From assembly GCA_013792075.1 (NCBI GenBank), contig VMSR01000105.1, positions 1-64,000 of the forward strand: a stretch of DNA of 64,000 bases, given 5' to 3'. The position numbers and the translations under genes were made by a program. Positions 7,977-16,717 of the stretch are shown here, in pieces. The DNA is from Desulfobacula sp. GTDB taxonomy: Bacteria; Desulfobacterota; Desulfobacteria; Desulfobacterales; Desulfobacteraceae. The notes below the pieces were generated by a model. It was not told the origin of the DNA. It made no database searches and worked only from the letters and a program-made list of their open reading frames with translations. Every line of letters begins with the position of its first letter. Within the stretch, counting starts at the first letter, position 1.

Positions 7977-10180
7977 TTACCATTAAAGGGGTTTTAACCC
8001 GTCTCACCTTTCAGAATCCGGATAATCATTATACTGTCTGCAAAATTCAGGTGCCCGGGATCCATGAGTCCATTACCGTGGTGGGGCATCTGGCCGGGGT
8101 GGTCCAGGGCGAAGGCCTGAGTCTTACCGGCAGGTGGATTTCCCATCCCAAATACGGGGACCAGTTCGAAGCCGCCACCTATCAGGTGACCTTGCCGGCG
8201 ACGATTTCCGGTATCAGAAAATATCTGGGATCGGGCATGATTTCCGGCATCAGCAAGGGGTTGGCCAACCGGATTGTGGACACGTTTAAGGAAGAGACCC
8301 TGGAGATCATTGAAAATGAACCTGCTCGACTGGAAACCATCCACGGCATCGGCAGCACCAAGCGGGACCTCATTGAAAAAGCCTGGAACAAACACCACTC
8401 TGTCCGGCGGGTCATGCAGTTCCTCCTGGAACACCAGGTGGGGGTAACCCATGCCGGTGATATTTTAAAAACCTATGGTGCCGATGCCCTGAATGTTCTT
8501 AAGACCGATCCCTATCTCGTTGCAAAGGATATTCCAGGGATAGGCTTCCAGGCCGCAGATGCCATTGCAAGGGGGATTGGCATTGAACGAGATGATGAAA
8601 AAAGGCTTGCAGCCTGTCTGATCTGCCAGCTGCTTCTGGACGAACAGGAAGGCCATGTCTATGCCCGGAAACAGGAGCTTTTTGCTGCCTGTTCTCGCAT
8701 GTCCGGCGTGGGCCCGGATTTGTTTGACCCCCCCCTTGTGAAATTGGCAAGGCTTGGGGATGTAGTGGTGGAGATGTCCAATGGGAAGGCAGACCCGGAT
8801 GAAGGAGAGGACCAAGGCCAGCAAGCAATCAAAGAAAATTTTGGTACAAAGGTTTATCTGGCCAGGCTTTTCAGGGCGGAAGCCCAGATCGCTTCCCGGA
8901 TCAAGGCCCTTTTGACCCTCAAGACGCCTGATTATAAGATTAGTGAAGACCAGATCGTGGAAGAGGTATTGACCAGCCTTGCCATCCAGTTGTCCCGGGA
9001 GCAGCTGGATGTGGTCACCCAGGTATTGCAGCAGAAAATTGCCATTATCACCGGGGGACCGGGCACCGGTAAAACCACTCTGGTCCGGGCCCTGTGCGCG
9101 GTATTCAGGCGGCTGCACCTGACCGTCGTCCTAAGCGCCCCCACGGGCCGGGCAGCCCGGCGCCTGTCCGAAGTGACAGGGAAAAAAGCCTTTACCCTGC
9201 ACAAGCTTTTGGGGTTTGACCACGAGAGCCAGAGTTTTGACAGAAATATTACCAATCCCCTGGATCTGGATGTGTTTGTGGTGGATGAGGCCTCCATGGT
9301 GGATACCCTTCTCATGTATCACCTGGTGGCAGCCATGCCGGCCATGGCCTGCCTCATTCTAGTGGGAGATACCTTTCAGTTGCCCTCGGTTGGCCCTGGC
9401 AATGTCTTGTCCGATATTATCTCCTCGGAGCGGGTGCGAATTTTTTCTTTGACCAAAATTTTCCGCCAGGCCAAGGAAAGCCCCATTGTCATGCATGCCC
9501 ACAGCATCCGCAACGGCCAGATGCCGGATTTTAAAGCAGCCACCCAGGACAAGCTGTCTGAATTTTATTTCATCGAAACCCAGTCCCCCCAGCGGGTGGT
9601 GGAAACTATCCTGGAATTGTGTTCAAAAAGAATTCCGGCAGCCTTTCCCCACATTGACGAGATCCAGGTACTCACCCCCATGCACAGGGGCGAGGCCGGG
9701 ACCATCAATCTGAACCAGCAGCTCCAGGCCGTGCTCAATGATGCCAAGGACGGCATTGAGAGCCGGGGATTCACCTTTAAGCTCGGGGACAAGGTCATGC
9801 ATTTGAAAAATAATTATGAAAAAGAGGTGTTTAACGGGGATATCGGGGTGGTCCACGAGGTGAGCCGGTCCGAAGGAAGACTTTTGGTGGATTATGACGG
9901 CCGCATTGTCGCCTATGAGCTTCTGGAGCTGGACGAGCTGACCCTGGCCTATACCATATCGGTCCATAAATCCCAGGGCTCTGAATACAGCGCTGTTATC
10001 ATTGCGTTAACCTGCGCCCATTTTCCTTTGCTCCAGCGTAACTTGCTCTATACTGCCATGACCCGGGGCAAACGTCTGGTCATCATTGTGGGTGCGAGCC
10101 GTGCCCTTGAAATCGCCTTTCAGAATAACAAAACCGCCCTGCGTCTGTCCGGCCTGCGGGAAAAACTGGTGGCCCCCTGA
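7973..10180 (+). CDS. recD2: RecD2-type ATP-dependent DNA helicase
   Basis: SF1B 5'-3' DNA helicase acting in recombination and repair outside RecBCD. The 735-residue protein has an N-terminal OB/HhH region (HGIGSTKRDLIEKAW, KDIPGIGFQAADAIARGIG), then a RecA-like core with Walker A GGPGTGKTTL (K367), DEASMVDT (motif II) and the C-terminal motifs KVMHLKNNYEKEVFNGD and TISVHKSQGSEY. The N-terminal extension separates RecD2 from RecD. ATG overlaps the gmhB stop (ATGA). It is the last gene before the accessory region. Confidence 0.95.
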   Translation: MITIKGVLTRLTFQNPDNHYTVCKIQVPGIHESITVVGHLAGVVQGEGLSLTGRWISHPKYGDQFEAATYQVTLPATISGIRKYLGSGMISGISKGLANRIVDTFKEETLEIIENEPARLETIHGIGSTKRDLIEKAWNKHHSVRRVMQFLLEHQVGVTHAGDILKTYGADALNVLKTDPYLVAKDIPGIGFQAADAIARGIGIERDDEKRLAACLICQLLLDEQEGHVYARKQELFAACSRMSGVGPDLFDPPLVKLARLGDVVVEMSNGKADPDEGEDQGQQAIKENFGTKVYLARLFRAEAQIASRIKALLTLKTPDYKISEDQIVEEVLTSLAIQLSREQLDVVTQVLQQKIAIITGGPGTGKTTLVRALCAVFRRLHLTVVLSAPTGRAARRLSEVTGKKAFTLHKLLGFDHESQSFDRNITNPLDLDVFVVDEASMVDTLLMYHLVAAMPAMACLILVGDTFQLPSVGPGNVLSDIISSERVRIFSLTKIFRQAKESPIVMHAHSIRNGQMPDFKAATQDKLSEFYFIETQSPQRVVETILELCSKRIPAAFPHIDEIQVLTPMHRGEAGTINLNQQLQAVLNDAKDGIESRGFTFKLGDKVMHLKNNYEKEVFNGDIGVVHEVSRSEGRLLVDYDGRIVAYELLELDELTLAYTISVHKSQGSEYSAVIIALTCAHFPLLQRNLLYTAMTRGKRLVIIVGASRALEIAFQNNKTALRLSGLREKLVAP

Positions 10181-10205
10181 ATCACTTGTCAGCCATAGTT
10201 CAATA

Positions 10206-10223
10206 GCCCTTGCATGGCTGCCC
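10206..10223 (+). repeat. 18-bp direct repeat, copy 1
   Basis: GCCCTTGCATGGCTGCCC, identical to 10549-10566. The two copies lie 343 bases apart in the non-coding stretch before the cassette. Similarity extends loosely two or three bases upstream. Confidence 0.85.
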
Positions 10224-10310
10224 AGAGCCAACGCATGTAACTTATAGCGGTATGGTTGTCCATGATACCTGCAACCCGGCCAGGGCCGGGCAAGGGGGAT
10301 TCCATTAAAT

Positions 10311-10338
10311 CTTTGGTCCTCGTCCTTGAGGACCAAAG
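10311..10338. other. Perfect 10-bp hairpin downstream of recD2
   Basis: CTTTGGTCCT and AGGACCAAAG flank an 8-base loop. No T-run follows on either strand, so it is not a typical intrinsic terminator. It could still end recD2 transcripts or belong to a palindromic repeat element. Confidence 0.5.
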
Positions 10339-10548
10339 AAGCGGACCTGGCCGCAGCCTTTGTCGTCCTGACGCCACGTCCAGCTACGCCATTCCACCCC
10401 CTTACCCACCCCTGGCCTAGCCCCCATGGGACACCCGATCATTTTATTCTTCCACTTGAGCACGTATGTTTTGTAATTAACTCAACTTTCGGACCCCGGC
10501 TATGGAGGAACGGGTATAAGGCTGGTTATTAAAAATCTACATGCGATT

Positions 10549-10566
10549 GCCCTTGCATGGCTGCCC
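10549..10566 (+). repeat. 18-bp direct repeat, copy 2
   Basis: Second identical copy of GCCCTTGCATGGCTGCCC. It lies about 100 bases before the left edge of the inferred gene cassette. Confidence 0.85.
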
Positions 10567-10686
10567 GGAAAATGAAATTATCCGGTTAATGGTTTATCAC
10601 CCAAAATCCGTTGTCAAATCAAATTCTATCTGGTACTGGTTGGGTGTTATTCGACAAGCGGAGTTACATTTCAATAAAAGGATTGA

Positions 10687-11394
10687 TTGATTTTTATGGA
10701 CATAGAAGAATACTTTTCAAAGTTAAATCTTGAATCACAGAAGATATTCAGTCAGACAATTTCTGAGAAAGAAAAACTCGGTACACTTCACCATTTATCA
10801 TCTTGTATCTATGAATTCGCTAAATGCCTTCCTGATCCACAAGAAAGAGTAATTCTTGTAACAGTTAGCGCGCAACTAGAGTCGGCAACCTTTAATCTGG
10901 CTTTGGGATTGTACAGACAAGCGTTTGCATCTCTAAGGTTGGCTTTTGAGATGGGACTTGCGGCAATATATTTCTCTGTCAATAAAATGGAATTGCATGA
11001 ATGGCTTGATGGACGTTCGGATATAAAATGGACAAACCTTGTAGATGAAGAAAAAGGGGTTTTATCTAAACGGTTCGCAAAGGCTTTTTTTAGTGAATGC
11101 TCTGAGCATATTGATAATTATCGGGAAAAAGCGTTAACTACTTATAGAAAACTATCCGAATACGTTCATGGAAATAACGAAACATGGGAAAAAAGTGGTC
11201 TTAAATTAAAATATAACGACACTTTATTTGAGTTGTATTTTAAATACCACAAATCCGTATCAGAAGTGATTTTGTTTGCTGCTGTATGCAGATATATAAA
11301 ACTATTCAGCGATTCAACGCGTGAGACTTTACAGTTTATCCCTGAAGAATTTAATAATATATCGACTATTAGGGAATTATTTGGTCGTACATAG
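10687..11394 (+). CDS. Uncharacterised helical protein with an RX6H (HEPN-like) motif, cassette gene 1
   Basis: I do not recognise a named family. The 235-residue protein is predominantly helical. Residues 55-100 hold a conserved-looking helix pair (SAQLESATFNLALGLYRQAF, SLRLAFEMGLAAIYF), and R154-H161 (YRKLSEYVHGN) fits the RX4-6H motif of HEPN ribonucleases. No signal peptide is seen and the hydrophobic stretches are short. The start is TTG 10687 with AGGA four bases upstream, or ATG 10696. It lies eight bases before the ATPase gene and has the same AT-rich codon use, so the pair is probably one unit. A HEPN toxin or nuclease subunit is an inference; a different helical family is possible. 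Confidence 0.7.
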   Translation: MIFMDIEEYFSKLNLESQKIFSQTISEKEKLGTLHHLSSCIYEFAKCLPDPQERVILVTVSAQLESATFNLALGLYRQAFASLRLAFEMGLAAIYFSVNKMELHEWLDGRSDIKWTNLVDEEKGVLSKRFAKAFFSECSEHIDNYREKALTTYRKLSEYVHGNNETWEKSGLKLKYNDTLFELYFKYHKSVSEVILFAAVCRYIKLFSDSTRETLQFIPEEFNNISTIRELFGRT

Positions 11395-11402
11395 GAAAAA
11401 AA

Positions 11403-13013
11403 ATGAATGAATTTTATCTTAGAACTGAAAGTATAAAACAGACAGATATTTTAGATTTATCGGTAGTAAACGAGGCAGATAGGAGCATATTAGCCGCACT
11501 TAAATCAAACGAGCCCTGTCTTTTAGAAGGATCAAGAGGGACTGGAAAATCTTTTTTGATGCGAGTAGCTGAATTGGAATTGGAAGCGGAAAATGAATCC
11601 TGTGCCACAGTATTTGTTCCATTCAATATGAGTTCTTTAATTAGCACAGAAGATAACCTTCAATTCTATCATTGGATGATGGCCAAGACGCTAAAATACT
11701 TGCTAAACAAACTAAGAAGGAAAGGAATCGTTGTCTCTTCCCTATCAGCAAACCTTTTAAGTAATGATGAAAATGAGAATGAGAATGAAGTTCAAGTTAG
11801 CTTGAAGGAAATAGTAAAGCTGTTCGAAGAGTCATATAAAGGGAGTGCCTCCGTTGATATTTCTGCACTGCCTGATATTGAAGATGTAAAAGAAGCGATT
11901 CAAATGATTTGCGAAGAAAATTCACTTGACAGGGTAATTTTCTTTTTTGATGAAGCCGCTCATGTTTTTAGGCCAGAACAGCAAAGACAATTCTTTAATC
12001 TTTTTAAAGATCTTAGATCACCCTATATTACATGTAATGCCGCTATCTATCCCGGGGTAACGCATTTTGGAGATTCATTTGAGCTAATTCACGATTGCAC
12101 ATACAAAAAATTAGAGAGAAATATTTCTGATCCTGATTATCTGCAATACTTTAAAGATATAGTCTTTAAGCAGTCTGACGAAAATTTACGTTCAGATATA
12201 GATAGGCAAAGGGCACTTTTCAATACGCTTTCCCTATCATCTGGTGGCAACCCAAGAATGTTGCTGAGAACTCTTCAAGATTTGACTAAACTTAATACAT
12301 CGAACGTAAACACAGTGATCAAGTCATTTTATCGAAATCAAATTTGGACCGAACATACTGAGTTAGGTGAAAAATATAAAGGTCACAGAGGCATAATAGA
12401 TTGGGGAAGAGATTTTCTGGAAAATTCAGTTATTCCAAAAGTCGCAGAATATAACAACGTTAGAAAGGAAAAAGGGATTGATGAGTCCACAATCTATTTT
12501 TGGATACATAAAGATTCTCCTGAGGAAGTAAAAGAAGCTTTAAGACTATTAACTTATACCGGAATAATAAGGAAGGTAGATAACTCAGTAAGAGCTACCA
12601 GGGTTGAATTGGGGTCACGATACGAGATCAAATACGGTTGCATGATTTCATTAGAAAGTAGTCCACACAACGAATCGTCTGAATTTTTTAAAAACCTCTC
12701 TATTAAAAAGTTTCCTGAGTTTGGTAAAAATCATAGCTCATATTCTGGAAGCCGCGGAATACTTCTAACTGATGACGAACAACAATATGAAGAGTCTTTA
12801 AAGTCTTTGCTTGCAAAGCCAATTGAAGTTTTAGTTCTCCTCACTCAATGGCAAAAAGAAAAATTGAAGGGAGCGGGAGTTAATACAATTGAGCAGTTGC
12901 ATAAAAGTACCGAACAGAATTTAATTGAAAAAATCTATAATGTTGGACCTGCACGAGCTAGGTTGATGAAAAATGCAGCAGCAGCTGAACTTCTTGAGTA
13001 TATATCAGGGTAA
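11403..13013 (+). CDS. P-loop ATPase with C-terminal helix-hairpin-helix region, cassette gene 2
   Basis: The 536-residue protein is an AAA/STAND-like NTPase of no family I can name. Visible parts are Walker A GSRGTGKSF (residues 43-51, K49), Walker B RVIFFFDEA (177-185), a sensor-like GGNPRMLLR (281-289), a probable winged-helix stretch (about 330-415), and a C-terminal segment (485-530) with GAGVNTIEQL and IYNVGPARARLMK that resembles helix-hairpin-helix DNA-binding motifs. The low-complexity ENENENEV at about 123-130 comes from a short GAGAAT repeat. It follows the HEPN-like gene by eight bases and ends just before attC. An ATP-driven sensor partnered with a nuclease would suit a phage-defence role, but that is inference. 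Confidence 0.75.
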   Translation: MNEFYLRTESIKQTDILDLSVVNEADRSILAALKSNEPCLLEGSRGTGKSFLMRVAELELEAENESCATVFVPFNMSSLISTEDNLQFYHWMMAKTLKYLLNKLRRKGIVVSSLSANLLSNDENENENEVQVSLKEIVKLFEESYKGSASVDISALPDIEDVKEAIQMICEENSLDRVIFFFDEAAHVFRPEQQRQFFNLFKDLRSPYITCNAAIYPGVTHFGDSFELIHDCTYKKLERNISDPDYLQYFKDIVFKQSDENLRSDIDRQRALFNTLSLSSGGNPRMLLRTLQDLTKLNTSNVNTVIKSFYRNQIWTEHTELGEKYKGHRGIIDWGRDFLENSVIPKVAEYNNVRKEKGIDESTIYFWIHKDSPEEVKEALRLLTYTGIIRKVDNSVRATRVELGSRYEIKYGCMISLESSPHNESSEFFKNLSIKKFPEFGKNHSSYSGSRGILLTDDEQQYEESLKSLLAKPIEVLVLLTQWQKEKLKGAGVNTIEQLHKSTEQNLIEKIYNVGPARARLMKNAAAAELLEYISG

Positions 13014-13014
13014 A

Positions 13015-13087
13015 ATGTAACAACTACATGCACTCAGACCGGTGCTACGCTGCCGCTCCACACCAGCTGGTGATGCTGCCGTTGGGC
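13015..13087 (+). other. attC recombination site of the gene cassette
   Basis: The site starts ATGTAAC (R'' box), overlapping the region right after the ATPase stop, and ends GTTGGGC (R' box, GTTRRRY). In between, TGCACTCAGACCGGTG and CACCAGCTGGTGATGC form the imperfectly paired L''/L' arms around a GC-rich centre. The length of 73 bases is within the normal attC range. R'' and R' pair only at AAC/GTT here, as expected when the TTRRRY half belongs to the next cassette. Confidence 0.75.
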
Positions 13088-13107
13088 GAATAGAAAGGAG
13101 AAGCATG

Positions 13108-13548
13108 ATGTCAATCAAAGCGGATAACGCAACCCAAAAGTTTTTGAGTGGATACAACTGAGCACAATCAGTGCTTTACGCTTTCCGGGAAGAAAGCGGC
13201 TTGTCAGAGGAAATGGCCCTGAAGATCGCGTGTGGTTTAGGTGCAGGCATGGCACGAAAAGAGGAGGTCTGCGGTGCAGTAACAGGAGGCATCCTTGTCT
13301 TGGGAATGCGGCATGGCAGGGGCAGCAAAGACGATAGGTCAGCCCAAGAGCGGACCTATGCTAAAACGAGAGAGCTCATGGACCGTTTTTCTGAAAAGCA
13401 TGGCACGGTTATTTGTCGTAAATTGCTAAATGGTTGTGAGTTGACGACCAAAGAAGGTCAGAAATACTTCATGGACAATGATTTGCTTAACAAATTATGT
13501 GTGCCGTGCGTTCAAAGCGTCATCATGATTCTTGAGGGCAATCTGTAG
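13108..13548 (+). CDS. C-GCAxxG-C-C family redox protein with in-frame UGA (selenocysteine)
   Basis: Predicted 146-residue selenoprotein. From ATG 13108 (AAAGGAG seven bases upstream) the frame runs through an in-frame TGA at 13159-13161 and on to TAG at 13546-13548. The context is LSGYN-U-AQSVLYAF. Family members have Cys at this place (GxNCxQxV), so UGA replaces the first conserved cysteine. Further family marks are EVCGAVTGGILVLG, VICRKLLNGC and LCVPCVQ. A stem-loop fitting a bacterial SECIS follows the UGA. The role is presumed to be a thiol/selenol redox function; the substrate is unknown. Conventional calling would start at GTG 13171 and lose the active-site region. It begins 27 bases after the cassette boundary. 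Confidence 0.88.
13162..13200 (+). promoter_or_regulatory. Candidate bacterial SECIS element
   Basis: Within the coding sequence, GCTTTC (13180-13185) and GAAAGC (13192-13197) form a perfect 6-bp stem with loop CGGGAA. The loop begins 24 bases after the UGA and has G as its second base. Both agree with the general bacterial SECIS model (loop 16-37 bases from the UGA, a G among its first two bases). A smaller stem GCAC/GTGC lies directly after the UGA. Confidence 0.7.
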
Positions 13549-13694
13549 GATAGCCCAGCCTGTCGTTTCACCTGATTCGCTTGGCTCCCCGGCGACAACC
13601 ATGTCTTTTGAGGATTCGAAAAAGAATCAAGATATTGAATTTTTTAATAATACCTGTTAAAAAGAAATTTTGACTTTTTAAGGGGTTGCCGTAT

Positions 13695-14564
13695 ATGCAC
13701 TACGAAGGAATGATCATCCGCCCGCCCAGCGAGGCAAATAGTATTTTACTGCAGGTTACCCTGGGCTGTTCCCATAACAAATGCACCTTTTGCCCCACCT
13801 TCCGGGAAAAGCGATTCACCATCAAAAAAGATGATATTATTTTTAAAGATATTGAATTTGCCAGGGACAACTGCCGCCGCCAGAACCGGTTGTTTATCTG
13901 TGACGGAGATGCCATGATTGTCCCCCAGAAACGACTGGTTCCCATCCTGGAGCGGATCCGTGACCGCCTGCCCTGGGTGGAACGGGTGGGGCTCTATGCC
14001 AATACCAAGGGCATTGGCATGAAAACCGATGAACAGCTGAAAGAACTGAAATCCCTGGGCGTGGACATTGCCTATATGGGTCTTGAGTCTGGAGACGATG
14101 TAGTGCTGAAAGCGGTTTGCAAAGGGGCCAATGCCGAAAAGATGATCCGAATGGGCAGACGGGTCAAAGCCTCAGGGATCAAATTATCGGTCACCGTCCT
14201 GGTGGGGCTGGGAGGCCGTGAAAGATCCATGGTCCATGCACAGGAAACCGGAAGGGTGTTGTCGGCCATAGATCCTGATTTTGTTGGGGCCTTAAGTCTG
14301 ATGCTGGTTCCGGGAACCGAACTTTATGACCAATACGAGCAGGGCCGGTTTGTGCTCATCAACCCGGAAGAAATGCTGGCTGAGCTGGGAGGTATGATTG
14401 CTGCCACCCATCTGACAGACGGGCTTTTCCATGCAAATCATGCATCCAATTATCTGCCCATCCGGGCCAGATTACCCAGGGATAAAGAAAAAACCCTTGA
14501 ATTGATATCACAGGCACTCAAAGGAAAGATAAAATTAAAACCCGAATCCATGAGAGCTTTGTAA
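13695..14564 (+). CDS. Radical SAM protein
   Basis: The 289-residue protein has the [4Fe-4S]-SAM motif CSHNKCTFC (CX4CX2C spacing) near residue 30, followed by a TIM-barrel with the GD(A) and GLESGDD motifs ([17 protein letters not shown]). The substrate cannot be told. CX4CX2C rather than CX3CX2C is a variant worth noting. AAGGGG lies nine bases before ATG 13695, which I prefer over TTG 13686. It sits 31 bases before transketolase in the same direction. It marks the return to typical codon use after the accessory genes. Confidence 0.88.
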   Translation: MHYEGMIIRPPSEANSILLQVTLGCSHNKCTFCPTFREKRFTIKKDDIIFKDIEFARDNCRRQNRLFICDGDAMIVPQKRLVPILERIRDRLPWVERVGLYANTKGIGMKTDEQLKELKSLGVDIAYMGLESGDDVVLKAVCKGANAEKMIRMGRRVKASGIKLSVTVLVGLGGRERSMVHAQETGRVLSAIDPDFVGALSLMLVPGTELYDQYEQGRFVLINPEEMLAELGGMIAATHLTDGLFHANHASNYLPIRARLPRDKEKTLELISQALKGKIKLKPESMRAL

Positions 14565-14595
14565 CAATAAATTAAATTACAGGAGAAGAAAAAAA

Positions 14596-16605
14596 ATGGC
14601 AGATGCCAGAGAAATCCTTGACCAATTAACCGTCAATACCATTCGAACCCTTTGCATGGACGCTGTCCAAAAAGCCAATTCAGGCCATCCTGGCGCGCCC
14701 ATGGGGCTGGCACCGACGGCCTATGTGCTGTTCAAACTGTTTTTGAAACACAATCCCAAAAACCCTGCCTGGATTGACCGGGACCGGTTTGTCCTGTCCG
14801 GGGGCCACGCATCTTCCCTGCTGTACAGCCTTTTGTATTTATTCGGATACGGCCTGGAAATAGCGGACTTGAAAAACTTCAGACAATGGGGATCCAGAAC
14901 CCCTGGTCACCCCGAGTACGGAGACACCCCCGGGGTTGAAACCACCACAGGCCCCCTGGGTCAGGGAATTGCCAATGCCGTGGGCATGGCCATTGCCGAA
15001 CGGCATTTGGCGGCAAGATTTAACATGGAAAACGGGGAATTGATAAACCATCACACCTATGCCATGTGCGGTGACGGGGACCTCATGGAAGGGGTGGCCA
15101 TGGAAGCGGTTTCCCTTGCCGGGCACCTGGGTCTTGGCCGACTGATCTTAATTTATGATGACAACGCCATCACCATCGAAGGCGCTACCTCTATAGCGTT
15201 TACGGAAAATGTCCGGGCCAAATTTGAAGCCATGAACTGGCATGTGGTTGAAGTTTCGGACGGCAATGATCTGGAACAAATTGCCAAGGCCATCCAGGCG
15301 GGCAAGGATGCCGTGTCACGGCCCACCCTGGTCAAGGTTTCCACCCATATCGCCTATGGCAGTCCCAACAAGCAGGACACGGCAGATGCCCACGGCTCGC
15401 CCCTGGGAGACGAGGAAATCCGTTTGGTCAAGGAATTCTACGGCGTTCCTTCGGACAAGACCTTTTATGTGCCCGAAGAAGTGTTGGAAAATACCAGAAA
15501 AGCGGTGACCTATGGACAAGGGTTTGAAGACACCTGGCAGGAAATTTTCGATACCTACAAAAGGGAGTATCCCGACCAGGCCGCACAGTTTGTGGATGCC
15601 GTCTCAGGGTTTTTAACCCAGGGATGGGATGCAGATATCCCGGTTTTTAAGGTCGAGGACGGGCCCGTGGCCACCCGGGCAGCATCGGGAAAAGTGCTCA
15701 ACGCCATTGCCGACAATCTGCCCGTGCTCATGGGTGGATCTGCAGATCTTGCCCCCTCCAATAAAACCTATTTGAACAATGCCACCGTGTTCCAGAAGGA
15801 TGCATGGAAGGGCAGAAATATCAGATTTGGTGTGCGGGAGCATGCCATGGGTGCCATCATGTCCGGCATGTACCTGCATTCCGGGGTCCGGCCCTTTGGC
15901 GGGACCTTTCTGGTCTTTGCCGATTATATGCGGGGGGCCATTCGGGTGGCAAGCCTGATGAAACTGCCGATTATCTATGTGTTTACCCATGACTCGGTGG
16001 CCGTGGGGGAAGACGGCCCCACCCATCAGCCGGTTGAACACCTGGCATCCTTGCGCGCCATTCCCGGCCTTAACGTGATTCGGCCGGCAGACGCCAATGA
16101 AACAACCCTTGCCTGGAAACAGGCCCTGACCACAATGGATTCTCCAACAGCCCTGATTTTAAGTCGCCAGAAACTGCCAACCCTGGATGTGTCCCAGAGG
16201 GACGGCGAGTTCAACTATGGTGCTTACACCATCAAAGATGCAGGGGACAAAGCAGATCTTCTGCTGCTGGCAACCGGGTCTGAGGTGCATATCTGTCTTG
16301 CGGCTGCCCGGATTCTTGAAGACGACCACAAGATTCTGGCATCTGTTGTTTCCATGCCGTGCTGGGAGTCGTTTGAACGCGCCCCGGCCCCTTACAAGGA
16401 GAGAATTCTGCCGTCTGCTGTGACCAGAAGACTGGCGGTTGAAGCCGGGATTACCATGGGATGGCACAAATATGTGGGAATGAACGGCAGGATCATCGGG
16501 ATTGATCGGTTCGGTGCCTCTGCACCCGGTGGAACCGTGCTCAAAGAGTATGGGTTCTCCCCGGAAAATATTGTGAAAAACGCATTGGCTCTGGTTAAAA
16601 AATAA
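14596..16605 (+). CDS. tkt: Transketolase
   Basis: Thiamine-diphosphate enzyme of the non-oxidative pentose phosphate pathway, moving two-carbon units between sugar phosphates. At 669 residues it is a full-length single-chain enzyme: N-terminal GHPGAPMG and GPLGQG, the TPP motif GDGDLMEG with a downstream NA (DDNAITIEG), the transketolase signature near [11 protein letters not shown], and [11 protein letters not shown] with the catalytic Glu. AGGAGAAG precedes the ATG. A hairpin separates it from yjbQ. Confidence 0.96.
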   Translation: MADAREILDQLTVNTIRTLCMDAVQKANSGHPGAPMGLAPTAYVLFKLFLKHNPKNPAWIDRDRFVLSGGHASSLLYSLLYLFGYGLEIADLKNFRQWGSRTPGHPEYGDTPGVETTTGPLGQGIANAVGMAIAERHLAARFNMENGELINHHTYAMCGDGDLMEGVAMEAVSLAGHLGLGRLILIYDDNAITIEGATSIAFTENVRAKFEAMNWHVVEVSDGNDLEQIAKAIQAGKDAVSRPTLVKVSTHIAYGSPNKQDTADAHGSPLGDEEIRLVKEFYGVPSDKTFYVPEEVLENTRKAVTYGQGFEDTWQEIFDTYKREYPDQAAQFVDAVSGFLTQGWDADIPVFKVEDGPVATRAASGKVLNAIADNLPVLMGGSADLAPSNKTYLNNATVFQKDAWKGRNIRFGVREHAMGAIMSGMYLHSGVRPFGGTFLVFADYMRGAIRVASLMKLPIIYVFTHDSVAVGEDGPTHQPVEHLASLRAIPGLNVIRPADANETTLAWKQALTTMDSPTALILSRQKLPTLDVSQRDGEFNYGAYTIKDAGDKADLLLLATGSEVHICLAAARILEDDHKILASVVSMPCWESFERAPAPYKERILPSAVTRRLAVEAGITMGWHKYVGMNGRIIGIDRFGASAPGGTVLKEYGFSPENIVKNALALVKK

Positions 16606-16637
16606 GCGGCCAGTGCATTAATTTCAGTCATTAAAGC

Positions 16638-16683
16638 CACCATGAAGCGGCATGAAGAAACAAAAAATGTCTGCTTCATGGTG
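16638..16683 (+). terminator. Hairpin between tkt and yjbQ
   Basis: CACCATGAAGC (16638-16648) and GCTTCATGGTG (16673-16683) are perfect 11-bp inverted repeats with a 24-base spacer, followed by a pyrimidine-rich stretch (CCCTCTTTCATTTTTA). It could be a weak terminator or processing site after tkt. Confidence 0.5.
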
Positions 16684-16717
16684 AAACCCTCTTTCATTTT
16701 TATAAAAGGAGGCGGTT

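Larger units (their letters stand above)
10181..10662. other. Non-coding stretch between recD2 and the cassette, with repeats and hairpins
   Basis: About 480 bases with no credible gene. It holds two copies of an 18-bp repeat (10206-10223 and 10549-10566), a GC-rich hairpin CCCGGCC/GGCCGGG (10275-10290), and a 10-bp stem CTTTGGTCCT/AGGACCAAAG with an 8-base loop (10311-10338). A short frame of 68 codons at 10326 lacks a ribosome binding site and looks accidental. The stretch could be decayed mobile DNA. No integrase or transposase remnant could be recognised. Confidence 0.6.
10664..13081 (+). mobile_element. Integron-type gene cassette carrying a two-gene module
   Basis: The unit runs from G^TTACAT (10663-10669) to G^TTGGGC (13081-13087). 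Integron cassettes recombine between G and TT of GTTRRRY, and the attC R'' box of a cassette is complementary to the heptamer at its own left end. Here the heptamer just after the second gene, ATGTAAC (13015-13021), is the exact reverse complement of GTTACAT at 10663-10669. The unit is AT-rich relative to its surroundings, holds two tightly spaced same-direction genes, and its first start lies 23-32 bases from the edge, as is usual for cassettes. No integrase gene is in the window, so this would be a lone cassette or the edge of an array. Confidence 0.75.

Noticed and set aside
10326-10532. 68-codon open frame in the non-coding stretch after recD2
   Set aside because: No ribosome binding site, proline/histidine-rich composition without pattern, and it begins inside a hairpin.
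10599-10645. Second attC-like site, ACCCAA...GTTGGGT
   Set aside because: Only 47 bases long, the R'' box lacks the conserved AAC, no internal arms pair, and it does not sit next to a gene end.
13549-13690. attC after the selenoprotein gene
   Set aside because: GCCCAGC resembles an R'' box, but no GTTRRRY box with paired arms follows; kept only as a question in the findings.
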